Below, piece by piece: positions 48,178 through 57,153 of a DNA stretch of 64,000 nucleotides. The notes below the pieces were generated by a model. That model was not told the origin of the DNA. It made no database searches and saw only the letters and a program-made list of their open reading frames with translations. Source of the DNA: Bog-756 sp963699105 (GTDB lineage: Bacteria > Actinomycetota > Acidimicrobiia > Acidimicrobiales > RAAP-2); NCBI GenBank assembly GCA_963699105.1, contig CAVOTI010000001.1, positions 868,001-932,000 on the forward strand, in the 5' to 3' direction. Numbering within the stretch: the stretch's first letter is position 1; each line of letters starts with the position of its first letter. A program made the position numbers and the translations under genes.

Positions 48178-50287
48178 CGAACGGCCGGTCTCGATGGCCA
48201 CGATCTGGGGCAGCATCCACTCGGCGACGTAGATGCCGCCCTCGACCCCGTAGTGCTCACCGTCCCCCCGCACTCCGTATCCGTAGGGCTTGCCCTGACC
48301 GATTCCGGCCACGAAGTACGGGCACGGTGGACCCGAGGGGCAGACGCGGGCGGCCAGGTCGATGGTGGCCACCCGTCCCGGGTGGGCGGCGGCCACCTCC
48401 TTCAGCATCCCGTTCATCCGCTCGACATCAGCGTCCTGCTGGGTGGTCTCGCCCACCGCCGGCGGCTCCAACAACAGGATCACCTTGGCTCCGGTGGCCA
48501 GGAACTGACCGACGCGGTCGTTCATGCGCTTGAGCATCACGGTTCTCCAGGCCGGCGTGCCCGCCACCAGCACCTGGTTGCCGTTCTCCACCGAGAACGC
48601 CTCGTCCTGGCTGCCCCACAGAATGACATCGGGAGCGCCCTGGCTGATGGCGGCGGCCTCGGACCGGTCCGCCTCACTCTGGCAGTTCTTGGTCAGAGCC
48701 TCGAGATTGTTGCCGGCGTAGTAATACGGTGGGATCTGTCCACTGACCACACCGCATCCGAGGACGGTGCCATCGGCCACCCGGACCCGGTAGAGACGGC
48801 CGACGGCGGCCAGTCCGGCGACCATGGTGCAGGACGTCGAATCGCCGACCACCACCATCTGGATGGGTCGGGCCGGTGGGTGGACGTCGGTTGGGAACTC
48901 CCCTGACTTCATGTCCGAGTGCAACTGCGCCTCCTCGTTGCCGTACTGGGGGTGGCACACCGACCCCGGTACGGCGGCGGCGATGTTGGACGAGACACCT
49001 TGCTTGGTCCGCTGTACCTCGGCGGTGGTGAAGGCCAGCGTCCCGACGATCAGGCATCCACCCATGGCGATACTGGCCCAGCGCCGCCCACGAAGGACCG
49101 TGGAGTGACGAACGGGGTTCTCGACGACGAAGTACGTGCCGATGGCCAAGACCAGTGAGGCCAGCACCAGAAGGATGTTGTCGACCACCGGTAATTGGGA
49201 CGTCCCCCGGTCCTGGGTGGCGATTATCAAGATCGGCCAGTGCCACAGATAGAAGGAGTAGGACACGACACCGAGCCACTGGAAAGGCCGCAGTCCGAGG
49301 ACCGACTCGACCCCCCACGTCGGTTGAGCAGCCCCGCCGGCGATGACCAGACCGGCGCCGATGACCGGAACCGCCACCAGCCACCCCGGATAGCTGCTGG
49401 TCGACGAGTACACCAACGCCGCCGAAAGGATCCCCCCCAGCCCGAACCATGACAACCAGGCGGCCATCGGGCGCGGCAGGCCCCGCAGACTCTCACCGAA
49501 GAGGGCGATGAGTCCCCCGAGGGCCAGCTCCCAGGCCCGGGTGAACGGGGAGAAGAAGGCACTGGAGGCGTTGGACGAGGTCAGGACGACCGACAGGGTG
49601 AAGGAGCCGACGATGGTGGCACCGAGCACGAGCCCGATCCGCAGGCGGAGCGACCAGCGGGTGAGAAGACCGGCGATCGACCAGGAAGACGGTCGGATAG
49701 ACGACGTAGAACTGCTCTTCGACAGCCAGCGACCAGTAGTTCTGCAGGGCCGAGGGAGGCCGCTGGGAGGCAAGGTAGTTGGTGGCCGTCAGGGCGAAGT
49801 GGACGTTGGCCAGGAACACCGCCGCCCATTGGCCGTCCACTGCGGTGGCCCGGCCGGTAGCGGGACCGAGAACGGCATAGGCGACGATGACCGTGGTGAC
49901 CAGCACCAAACTCGCCGCCGGGAGGATCCGCCGGGCCCGGCGACCGTAGAAGGCGACCAGGGAGGTGCGACCGGTCGACGCCCGTTCCCGTAGCAGCACG
50001 CCGGTGATCACGAAGCCCGAAATGACGAAGAAGACGTCGACTCCGACATAGCCACCGTGCACCCCGGGAATGTCGGCATGGAACAGCACCACCAACAGGA
50101 TGGCCACCGCCCTCAGCCCCTGGACGTCCGGCCGGAATTTGCGATCTCCCGGTGCCGAACCGGCTTCGTCCCCACCGGGCATGAAGCGGTCGACAGCCTT
50201 CACCGCGGTGGCCGAACCACCGAGCCGGTCGAGTTGGCTCCCGGGAGAGCCCGGCCGCCGCCCCGGGCCGTCGGTCAGATCGCTCAT
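48175..50287 (-). CDS. AT3-6: acyltransferase-3 with SGNH domain (one frame change)
   Basis: About 704 residues. After a 50-residue head comes FRPDVQGLRAVAILLVVLFH (active His70), GVDVFFVISGFVITGVLLRE, NYWSLAVEEQFYVVYP and a frame change near 49680. Then SYSFYLWHWPILII closes the membrane part. The external SGNH domain has IQMVVVGDSTSCTMVAGL (Ser), GCGVVSGQIPPYY, PDVILWGSQDEAF and a final GDGEHYGVEGG (Asp-His). AT3-8 is a close paralogue. The ATG at 50287 overlaps a possible TTG leader frame (ATGA). Predicted to O-acylate a surface polysaccharide: the AT3 part passes the acyl group across the membrane and the SGNH part finishes transfer. Confidence 0.87.
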
Positions 50288-50310
50288 ATCGTGTCGTTCC
50301 CCCACTCCAA
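50284..50310 (-). CDS. Eight-residue TTG leader ORF before AT3-6
   Basis: TTG at 50310 opens an eight-codon frame (MEWGNDTI) whose TGA overlaps the AT3-6 ATG. It lies 6 nt after TAGATT. A TTG leaderless start is less usual, so this is weak. Confidence 0.2.
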   Translation of the reverse strand: MEWGNDTI

Positions 50311-50322
50311 GCCGAGAATCTA
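50311..50322 (-). promoter_or_regulatory. Possible -10 box for AT3-6
   Basis: TAGATT (complement of 50317-50322) lies about 30 nt before the AT3-6 ATG and 6 nt before a TTG leader codon. Confidence 0.35.
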
Positions 50323-50506
50323 ACCCTTGGGGCCCGGCCGGAGGATGCAGGGACCGCCCCGTCGGATGATGGGGACGGGGAGGCGGTCGGGATCCGTGCG
50401 GCTGGCCCCCCCGGGGACTGAATCCACCACGGCCAGCGGATATGGTTCAGATCCGTCCTTGCGGATCGGTGGGGACAAGGTCGAACACGGATGGTGATCG
50501 GGACAG

Positions 50507-52879
50507 GTGAGGGCACATCACAGGGGGCGGGGGCCCGGACGGCCGAACGGTCACGAGGGCCGCCGTCTTCTTCCTCACGTGCTGGGGCTGGCGTGGGTCA
50601 TAGGGACCGGACTGCTGACCCTGGCCCCCGCCCTCCATCACGGGCTGTCGCTCGGGCCCTACGACATCCTGTCCCAGTCGGGGCTGACCCGGGCATCCGG
50701 TGTCACCGTTCGCAACACCGAGAGCGGGGACCAGATCGCCCAGATGATCCCCTGGTCGACGCTGGCCTGGACCCAGGTCCACCAGGGGCACCTGCCGCTG
50801 TGGAATCCATTCAACGGACTCGGTCTGCCGCTGGCCTTCAACTGGCAGTCGGCCGCGTTCAGCCTGCCCGCCGCCGTCAGCTATCTCTTTCCGTTGCACC
50901 TGGCCTACACCGCTCAGATCATCGTGACCCTGGTGGTGGCGGGAACGGGAGCCTACGCCCTGGGTGGCGTCCTGCGTCTGGGGGTGATCGGATGTGCCAC
51001 GGCGGGCACCGTCTACCAGCTGAGTGGGTCGTTCATGGGCTGGCTGGGCTGGCCGCACGCCGCCGTCATGTCGTGGGCGGGCTGGCTCCTGGCCGTGGGC
51101 ATCCTCATCGTTCGGGGCCGGCACCGCACCCGCAACATCGTGGCCCTGGCGGTGATGCTGGCCCTCGCCCTCGTGTCCGGACAACCCGAGCTCTTCACCA
51201 TCCTCACCGTGTCGGTCGTGGTGGTCGTCCTGACCATGTTGATCTTGACGGCCCGGGCCTCTCACCATGGGCGGAGCGCCCTGCGCCCACTCCTCGACCT
51301 GGTGTTGGCGGTGGCCGCCGGACTGGCGCTCGGCGCCCCCCTGGCCCTCCCCGGCTTGCAGGTACTGGCCAAGTCGACCCGGAACAGCGGAGCTCTGTTG
51401 GCCACCACCGAGGTCGGCCACGCCCTCCCACCCCATGACCTGGTGCACCTCCTGGTCCAGGGGTACAACGGTCTGCCCGTGGCCGGAGGTCAGGTGTTCG
51501 GTGACGCCGTCTATTTCGACACGGCCGCCTATGTGGGCGTGATCGCCATCGCTTTGGCCATCCTCGGGGTGGTCCGGGGTCGGCGTCGGCCCGAGGTGGT
51601 CGCCCTGCTGGTACTGGCGGTGGTGAGCCTGGCCATCGTCTTCGCTCCACCGGTGGAGGCCGTGCTCATCCATCTTCCCTTCGTCCAGACCATCGACTGG
51701 CACCGCGACCTCATGGGCCTCAGCCTGTGCGTCGCCCTGTTGGCCGGGGTCGGGATGGACGCCCTGGTTCGGGGCACGGCACCGAGGTCCAACGAGCGGG
51801 TGCTGGCCGCCGCCCTCGGCGCCCAGTTCGTCCTGCTGGTGGCCCTCTGGCTGTTCGTCACGTCCGGGCTGTCCCCACTGGATGCCGGCCAGCGCCGGGA
51901 TAGCCTGACCTGGGGCCTGGTCAGTGCCGGGCTGGGACTGGTACTGGTCGGGGCCCTGGCCGGTTGGAGAACGAGGACGGCAACCGGCCAGGGCCGGGCC
52001 GCCGATCCGGCGCCGCTGTCCCACCGACGGGTGGTGGCCGGGCTGCTCCTGGTGGTGGAGACGGCCTTCCTCGTCTCCGCGGGGGCGCAGCTGTGGTCGT
52101 CCAGCCCTCACGGCGCCACTCCCACCCCGGCGGTGACGGCACTGGCCGACTCGGTGGGTGAGGGAACCGTGGGCTTCGGCGCCTTCACCTGCTACGACGG
52201 TCCGGCCGTCACCAGCCTGGGCATCCTCCCCGAGGCCAACAGCCTGTTCGATGTGCATCAGTTCGACTTCTACGACCCGGTGTTGCCGACCGGGTACTTC
52301 CAGGCGTGGAGTCGAGTGAGCCCGAGCAAGCCCGGCGTCCCCATCTACAACTCCTTCTGCCCGGCGATCACCACCGCATCGGAGGCCCGTCAGTTCGGGG
52401 TGGCCTTCGTCCTCGAACCGGCCGGGGCGGCCGGTCCCACCGGTGCGGTGTTCGACCGCCGGATCGGCGACGAGGATCTCTATCGCATTCCCGATTCGGG
52501 AGCTGCCACCCTGACCCCGGTGACGGCAACGGGCGGATTCCCACCAGCCGGGGCTCCAGCCGTGGCGGTGGCCGTGACCCATCCGTCACCCTCGTCGTGG
52601 AGGATCGTCACCGGTGGTCCAGGGGAGCAGGTCCTGCGTCTGGGGCTGACCGACCTTCCCGGATGGCGGGCCACCATCGACGGCCACCCGCTTCAGGTCA
52701 CGCGGTACGCCGGGGTGATGCTGCAGGCCCGGATACCGGCTGGACACCACGTCATCGAGCTGCACTACTGGCCTTCGCTGTTCACCGTCGGCCTGATCGC
52801 CGCCGCCGGCTGCGCCGTCCTCCTCATCACCGCCTCGGTCATCGCCGTGGTCCACCGGCGCCGGGACGACCCGACATGA
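50507..52879 (+). CDS. YfhO-family polytopic membrane protein
   Basis: 790 intact residues with about thirteen helices and two external parts. The first loop has GLSLGPYDILSQSGLTRASG, IPWSTLAWTQVHQGHLPLWN and PFNGLGLPLAFNWQS, typical of YfhO. The C-terminal external domain ends with LTDLPGWRATIDGHPLQVTR, AGVMLQARIPAGHHVIELHY and a last helix before a basic tail, the YfhO signature. Relatives take part in glycosylating lipoteichoic acid or other envelope polymers. The GTG at 50507 starts close to the first helix. The stop overlaps the LhgO-like start (ATGA). It is divergent to AT3-6. Confidence 0.85.
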   Translation: MRAHHRGRGPGRPNGHEGRRLLPHVLGLAWVIGTGLLTLAPALHHGLSLGPYDILSQSGLTRASGVTVRNTESGDQIAQMIPWSTLAWTQVHQGHLPLWNPFNGLGLPLAFNWQSAAFSLPAAVSYLFPLHLAYTAQIIVTLVVAGTGAYALGGVLRLGVIGCATAGTVYQLSGSFMGWLGWPHAAVMSWAGWLLAVGILIVRGRHRTRNIVALAVMLALALVSGQPELFTILTVSVVVVVLTMLILTARASHHGRSALRPLLDLVLAVAAGLALGAPLALPGLQVLAKSTRNSGALLATTEVGHALPPHDLVHLLVQGYNGLPVAGGQVFGDAVYFDTAAYVGVIAIALAILGVVRGRRRPEVVALLVLAVVSLAIVFAPPVEAVLIHLPFVQTIDWHRDLMGLSLCVALLAGVGMDALVRGTAPRSNERVLAAALGAQFVLLVALWLFVTSGLSPLDAGQRRDSLTWGLVSAGLGLVLVGALAGWRTRTATGQGRAADPAPLSHRRVVAGLLLVVETAFLVSAGAQLWSSSPHGATPTPAVTALADSVGEGTVGFGAFTCYDGPAVTSLGILPEANSLFDVHQFDFYDPVLPTGYFQAWSRVSPSKPGVPIYNSFCPAITTASEARQFGVAFVLEPAGAAGPTGAVFDRRIGDEDLYRIPDSGAATLTPVTATGGFPPAGAPAVAVAVTHPSPSSWRIVTGGPGEQVLRLGLTDLPGWRATIDGHPLQVTRYAGVMLQARIPAGHHVIELHYWPSLFTVGLIAAAGCAVLLITASVIAVVHRRRDDPT

Positions 52880-54123
52880 AAGGGACGGCCGGTGAGCCGG
52901 GGAGTTCGTCGGACGACTACGACGTAGCCGTGGTGGGAGCGGGGATCCTCGGATTGGCGACGGCCCTCGAGCTGCTCCGTCGTCGGCCGGGCCTGCGCCT
53001 GGCGGTGGTCGAGAAGGAACCGGAGATCGCCACCCACCAGACCGGCCACAACAGCGGGGTGATCCATTCGGGCCTCTACTACGCTCCGGGCTCGCTCAAG
53101 GCCAGATTGTGCCGTTCCGGGAAATCGCTTCTCGAACAGTTCGCCACCGATCACCACATCGCCGTCGACCGGTGCGGAAAGCTGGTGGTGGCCACCGATT
53201 CGGAGGAGATCCCCGCCCTGGAGGAACTCCACCGAAGAGGAGAAGCCAATGCGGTCCCCGAACTGCAGATGCTGGGCCCGGCCGGGCTCCGGGACATCGA
53301 GCCCCATGCTTCGGGAGTGCAGGCCCTGTGGTCGCCGTCGACCTCCATCATCGACTTTCGGGCGGTGGCCGGGGCCATGGCCGACGACATCAGGGAGGCC
53401 GGGGGCCACATCAGGCTCAACACCGAGGTCGACAGGGTCCAGCGCCGACCAGGACGTGTGGTTCTCGGATCGGACGGCGGGACCGTGGTGGCCCGGAACG
53501 TCATCGCCTGTGCTGGACTGCAGGCCGACAGGGTGTCGCAGATGACGGGGTCCCAGGCCGGCGAGACGATGGTTCCGTTCCGGGGCAGCTATTACATGCT
53601 GTCCCCATCGACCAAAGGTCTGGTCCGCGGCCTCATCTACCCCGTCCCCGATCCCAGCTTCCCCTTCCTCGGGATCCATCTCACCCGCCGGATCGACGGC
53701 GAAGTCCTGGCCGGGCCCAATGCCGTCCTGGCCTATCGACGGGAGGGCTACCGCCGTGGCGACGTCGGCATCGACGACCTCGTGTCACTGCTGGCCGACC
53801 GGGGATTCCGGCGGCTGGCCCGACGACACTGGCGGACCGGACTGGCCGAGACGTGGCGGGACTGGGACAAGCTGGCCTTCACTCGAGCCGTCCGGAAATT
53901 CGTGCCCGAGCTGAGGAGCCACGATCTGCGCAGTGGACCCTCGGGGGTGAGGGCACAGGCCGTCGACGGGGACGGCTCACTGGTCGACGACTTCCGGCTC
54001 GGGTCGGAGGGACGGATCCTGCACGTTCGCAATGCGCCGTCGCCGGCGGCCACGGCCAGTCTGGCCATTGCCCGACACCTGGTGGAGCAAGCCGAGCTCC
54101 AATTCGACCTTCCCCCGGCCTGA
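52876..54123 (+). CDS. lhgO: L-2-hydroxyglutarate oxidase-type FAD enzyme
   Basis: 415 residues of DAO-type flavoenzyme. The FAD Rossmann motif VAVVGAGILGLATALELL is at 18-35 and THQTGHNSGVIHSGLYY at 53-69, the hallmark of LhgO/L2HGDH. FRGSYYMLSP and PFLGIHLTRRIDGEVLAGPN follow. The enzyme would oxidise L-2-hydroxyglutarate to 2-oxoglutarate, probably at the membrane. The ATGA overlap with YfhO is striking because the two have no known link. The nearby 2-oxoglutarate-dependent oxygenase is a tentative connection. Another 2-hydroxy-acid substrate is possible. Confidence 0.85.
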   Translation: MKGTAGEPGSSSDDYDVAVVGAGILGLATALELLRRRPGLRLAVVEKEPEIATHQTGHNSGVIHSGLYYAPGSLKARLCRSGKSLLEQFATDHHIAVDRCGKLVVATDSEEIPALEELHRRGEANAVPELQMLGPAGLRDIEPHASGVQALWSPSTSIIDFRAVAGAMADDIREAGGHIRLNTEVDRVQRRPGRVVLGSDGGTVVARNVIACAGLQADRVSQMTGSQAGETMVPFRGSYYMLSPSTKGLVRGLIYPVPDPSFPFLGIHLTRRIDGEVLAGPNAVLAYRREGYRRGDVGIDDLVSLLADRGFRRLARRHWRTGLAETWRDWDKLAFTRAVRKFVPELRSHDLRSGPSGVRAQAVDGDGSLVDDFRLGSEGRILHVRNAPSPAATASLAIARHLVEQAELQFDLPPA

Positions 54124-54174
54124 CCGGGCCGGTGGCCCGACCCGACGTTCACACCGGCCGGCCGGAGGGCACCT

Positions 54175-54188
54175 TACAATGCGGCTCC
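54175..54188 (+). promoter_or_regulatory. Strong -10 box for the sugar-nucleotide operon
   Basis: TACAAT at 54175-54180 lies 8 nt before the leader ATG at 54189. It is close to the TATAAT consensus. No good -35 box is seen. Confidence 0.5.
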
Positions 54189-54266
54189 ATGTCGACGTCG
54201 ACCGATCAGACGGTGGAGCACCCCCTCGGTCGGGCGATCCCCGAGGCCCCGGGTACCGCCGGATGA
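54189..54266 (+). CDS. 25-residue leader ORF coupled to the RmlD-like gene
   Basis: The peptide begins MSTSTDQTVEHPLGR. It starts 8 nt after TACAAT, so it would be the first thing translated on the mRNA, and its TGA overlaps the ATG of the RmlD-like gene (ATGA). That gene has no Shine-Dalgarno. Either the leader hands over ribosomes or it regulates by attenuation. It resembles no known family. Confidence 0.5.
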   Translation: MSTSTDQTVEHPLGRAIPEAPGTAG

Positions 54267-55132
54267 CCAGGGTGCTGCTCCTCGGGGCCGACGGGATGCT
54301 CGGGGGCATGGTGTGGCGGCTGCTCGGCTCGGACCCCGAGATCGAGGTGGTGGCCAGCACCCGCGGCGGCCGTGACGGGACCCTGGCCTTCGACGCCGCC
54401 CGGGACTCCGTTTCCGAGCTGGTCGACGCGGCCGGCTGCCGTTGGATCATCAATGCCGTCGGGTTCCTCGACCACCGGATCGACCCGGACGACCCGGGCA
54501 CCATCGCCACGGCCGTCGACATCAATGCTTCCTTTCCCAACCGACTGGCGGCGGCGGCCGGCCCCGAGCGCCGGGTGATCCTGGTGGCCACCGACGGAGT
54601 GTTCTCGGGCCGGCACGCCCCCTACGACGAGTGGGCACCACGTGACGCCGACGGTGTCTACCCCCGGTCCAAAGCGCTGGGCGAAGTGCGTTCACCACAC
54701 GTGGTGTCGCTCCGGTGCTCGGTCATCGGTCCCGAGCCGGAGCCGGCCCGATCGCTGTTGGGCTGGGCCCTGGCCCAACCGGCGGGGGCCACCATCACCG
54801 GATACAGCAACCATCGCTGGAACGGGATCACCTCCCTGCACTTCGCCCAGCTGTGCCGCGGGATGATCCGGGGCGATGACCACGACCTCCCGTCGCTCAT
54901 CCACGTGGTGCCCGACGATTCGGTGAGCAAAGCCGAGCTCCTCCAACTGGCCCTCGAGGCCTTCGGCCGCGGCGACGTAACCGTGGTAGCCCAGCCGGCA
55001 CCGGTGGCTGTGGACCGAAGGCTCGGCACCGGCTATCCAGAGGTCAACCGCCGGTTGTGGGCGGCGGCCGGCCATCCCGGCCCTCCGACCATCGCCCAAA
55101 TGGTGGCCGAGTTGGCGTCCTTTTGCCGGTGA
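54263..55132 (+). CDS. RmlD-like NAD(P)-dependent sugar-nucleotide reductase
   Basis: 289 residues, extended short-chain dehydrogenase fold. VLLLGADGMLGGMVWRLL holds the GxxGxxG dinucleotide motif (8-15), VATDGVFSG follows the central strands, and the catalytic YPRSK is at 133-137. The family includes dTDP-4-dehydrorhamnose reductase and the WbjC/CapF reductases of UDP-L-FucNAc synthesis. It lies 45 bases before a 2-epimerase like WbjD/CapG, which favours the second. No C-terminal cupin of CapF type is present. A cytoplasmic enzyme reducing a 4-keto sugar nucleotide is likely. Confidence 0.8.
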   Translation: MTRVLLLGADGMLGGMVWRLLGSDPEIEVVASTRGGRDGTLAFDAARDSVSELVDAAGCRWIINAVGFLDHRIDPDDPGTIATAVDINASFPNRLAAAAGPERRVILVATDGVFSGRHAPYDEWAPRDADGVYPRSKALGEVRSPHVVSLRCSVIGPEPEPARSLLGWALAQPAGATITGYSNHRWNGITSLHFAQLCRGMIRGDDHDLPSLIHVVPDDSVSKAELLQLALEAFGRGDVTVVAQPAPVAVDRRLGTGYPEVNRRLWAAAGHPGPPTIAQMVAELASFCR

Positions 55133-55162
55133 CGTCGGTCAGCCACCGCACCAGGTGCTGGT

Positions 55163-55177
55163 TACACTGTCCTACTC
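55163..55177 (+). promoter_or_regulatory. Possible internal -10 box before the epimerase
   Basis: TACACT at 55163-55168 lies 9 nt before the ATG at 55178, so the epimerase run may also have its own near-leaderless transcript. Confidence 0.4.
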
Positions 55178-56365
55178 ATGCGCAACGTGATGCTCACCCT
55201 CGGTATTCGTCCCGACCTGATTCGCGCCAGTCGGATCATCCACCTGCTCAAGGAGAACGAGGCCATCCAGTTCACGTTCTGCTGGTCGGGACAGCACTAC
55301 TCGGACAACCTGAAGGATGTCTTCATCCGGGATCTCGAACTCCCGGTCCCCGACATCGAGCTGGGAGCCACCGGCAACAGTGACGCCGAGGTCGTGGCCT
55401 CGGTGATCTCACGACTGTCGCCCGTGCTCCAGGAGGTGAAGCCCGATGTCGCCGTGTTCCTGGGCGACACCAACACGGTGATGGGGTGCATCGCCGCCGG
55501 ACAGCTCAACATCCCCATCGTCCACATCGAAGGGCTCATGCGGTCCTACGACTGGAGGATGCCCGAAGAGAAATACCGCACGGTGATCGACCATCTCTCG
55601 GACGTCATCTACACCTACTTCGACGAGTACAAGGAACAGGGAGTCCGGGAAGGGATCAATCCCCGCAACGTGGTGGTCATCCAGAACCTCATCGTCGACG
55701 TCCTCAACCACTACTACTTCGAGCGCGGCCCCGAGTACCAACGGTACGCATCGAAGGAGTTCTTCGCCGAACGAGGGATCGAACGGGACCGGTTCTACGT
55801 CATGACGTGCCACCGGCGCGAGAGCGTCGAGTCACCCGAGCCGCTGCAGGCCATCATGGATCTGGTGGCCACCAGCCCTTGGCCCGTCTACTTTCCGGCC
55901 AGCTACCGGACCCAGCAACGGCTGAAGGACTTCTCCATCCAGGTTCCCGACAATGTCGCCATGGTCGATCCCGTCGGCTACCGGGAGCTCCTGGCCCTCC
56001 TCGGCAACTCCCGGGGGGCCCTGACCGACTCGGGTACCGTGGTGGAGGAGACGGCGGTGATCGGAGTGCCGTCGCTGCAGATCCGCAAGGCCACCGAGCG
56101 GCCCCAGGTGTACGACTGCGGTTCGAGCGTCAAGTACGACCCGGCCCGCCCCCAAGACTATCCGGCCGAGCAGGTGTTCGCCAAGTTGGAGAAGCTCCAC
56201 GGCCGGACGTTCGACCATGGCCTGGGAGACGGGCACGCCTCGGAGCGGTTGGTGGCCGACCTGGTCGAGCGGGTGGTGAACGAAGAGCTCCGCGGCCACC
56301 TGGCCGAGAACTCCCACATCGACGTGTCGCGCTCGTATCGTGAGGATGGCCTTCCGGTTCCATGA
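55178..56365 (+). CDS. UDP-N-acetylglucosamine 2-epimerase family protein (WecB/WbjD-like)
   Basis: 395 residues, non-hydrolysing epimerase fold. Motifs: LGIRPDLIRASRIIHLL, SGQHYSDNL, VFLGDTNTVMGCIAAGQL (94-111), RMPEEKYRTVIDHLSD, TCHRRESVE and TDSGTVVEETAVIGVPSLQI. The canonical HIEAG reads HIEGL at 116-120, so it is a variant and may act on a 6-deoxy or otherwise altered UDP-HexNAc, as WbjD/CapG do. It comes straight after the reductase and overlaps the GT2 gene by ATGA. A cytoplasmic step in making an amino sugar for the exported glycan is likely. Confidence 0.88.
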   Translation: MRNVMLTLGIRPDLIRASRIIHLLKENEAIQFTFCWSGQHYSDNLKDVFIRDLELPVPDIELGATGNSDAEVVASVISRLSPVLQEVKPDVAVFLGDTNTVMGCIAAGQLNIPIVHIEGLMRSYDWRMPEEKYRTVIDHLSDVIYTYFDEYKEQGVREGINPRNVVVIQNLIVDVLNHYYFERGPEYQRYASKEFFAERGIERDRFYVMTCHRRESVESPEPLQAIMDLVATSPWPVYFPASYRTQQRLKDFSIQVPDNVAMVDPVGYRELLALLGNSRGALTDSGTVVEETAVIGVPSLQIRKATERPQVYDCGSSVKYDPARPQDYPAEQVFAKLEKLHGRTFDHGLGDGHASERLVADLVERVVNEELRGHLAENSHIDVSRSYREDGLPVP

Positions 56366-57153
56366 GCGGCTCTCCGGCGCCACGGCCACCGGAGCCCGGC
56401 CCGGCCTGGCCCTCGCTGGCCACCGTGGTGCCGGTCTACAACGAGGCGGCCGGCATCGAGCGGTGTTGCCAGGCCATCGTGGCCGCCGTCGAGCGGTATC
56501 CGGGCCGGGCCGTGGTCATCGCCGTCGACGACGGCAGCCACGACACCAGTGCCGCCGTCCTGTCCGATCTGGCCGAGGAGACGGAGCTGCTGGAGCTGTG
56601 CCGGCACCAGGCCAACGCCGGTTATGGCGCCGCCCTGCGAACCGGGGCCCAGCGGGCGGCGGAGCTGGGATTCGAGTACGTGGCCTTCATCGACAGCGAC
56701 CTCACCAATCCCCCCGAGGACCTCTTGAAGATCGGGGACTTGGCCCGGAGCGGACACCGCTACATCAAGGGTTCGCGGTTCGTCACCGGGGGCGGGATGG
56801 GATCGGTCCCGTTCCGCCGCCAGATCTTCTCGGAGTTGGGCAACACCGTCGGCCGGACGCTGTTCGGCACACGACTCCGAGACGTCACCAATGGATTCCG
56901 TGCCGTTCGGCTCGACCTCTATCTCTCGTGGCCACTGAAGGAGCGGGGCTTTCCCGTCATCGTCGAGGAACTGGACTGGGCGCTGCGGTCGGGCATCGAT
57001 CCAGTGGAGTTCCCGACGGTGTTGACAGCCCGGGAAGGCGAGCAGAGAGCCTCCTCCTTCCATTACAGTCCGGAGCTTGTCCTGTCGTACTTGCGATATC
57101 CGGTGCGCGCCCAGATGCGGCGCTTCCGGCGAGCGTTGAGGGGTGCAGAGTGA
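56362..57153 (+). CDS. Family-2 glycosyltransferase
   Basis: 263 residues, GT-A fold. It starts TVVPVYNEAAGIERCCQAI and has VDDGS at 55-59, NAGYGAALRTGAQRA, the metal-binding DSD at 111-113 (FIDSDLTNPPEDL) and GSRFVTGGGMGSVPFRR, as in polyprenyl-phosphate sugar synthases and dolichyl-phosphate mannose synthase. There is no membrane helix at the end, only a basic amphipathic tail. Its start overlaps the epimerase stop and its own stop overlaps the C-methyltransferase start, so it belongs to the same coupled operon and may use the sugar made there. Confidence 0.87.
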   Translation: MSGSPAPRPPEPGPAWPSLATVVPVYNEAAGIERCCQAIVAAVERYPGRAVVIAVDDGSHDTSAAVLSDLAEETELLELCRHQANAGYGAALRTGAQRAAELGFEYVAFIDSDLTNPPEDLLKIGDLARSGHRYIKGSRFVTGGGMGSVPFRRQIFSELGNTVGRTLFGTRLRDVTNGFRAVRLDLYLSWPLKERGFPVIVEELDWALRSGIDPVEFPTVLTAREGEQRASSFHYSPELVLSYLRYPVRAQMRRFRRALRGAE

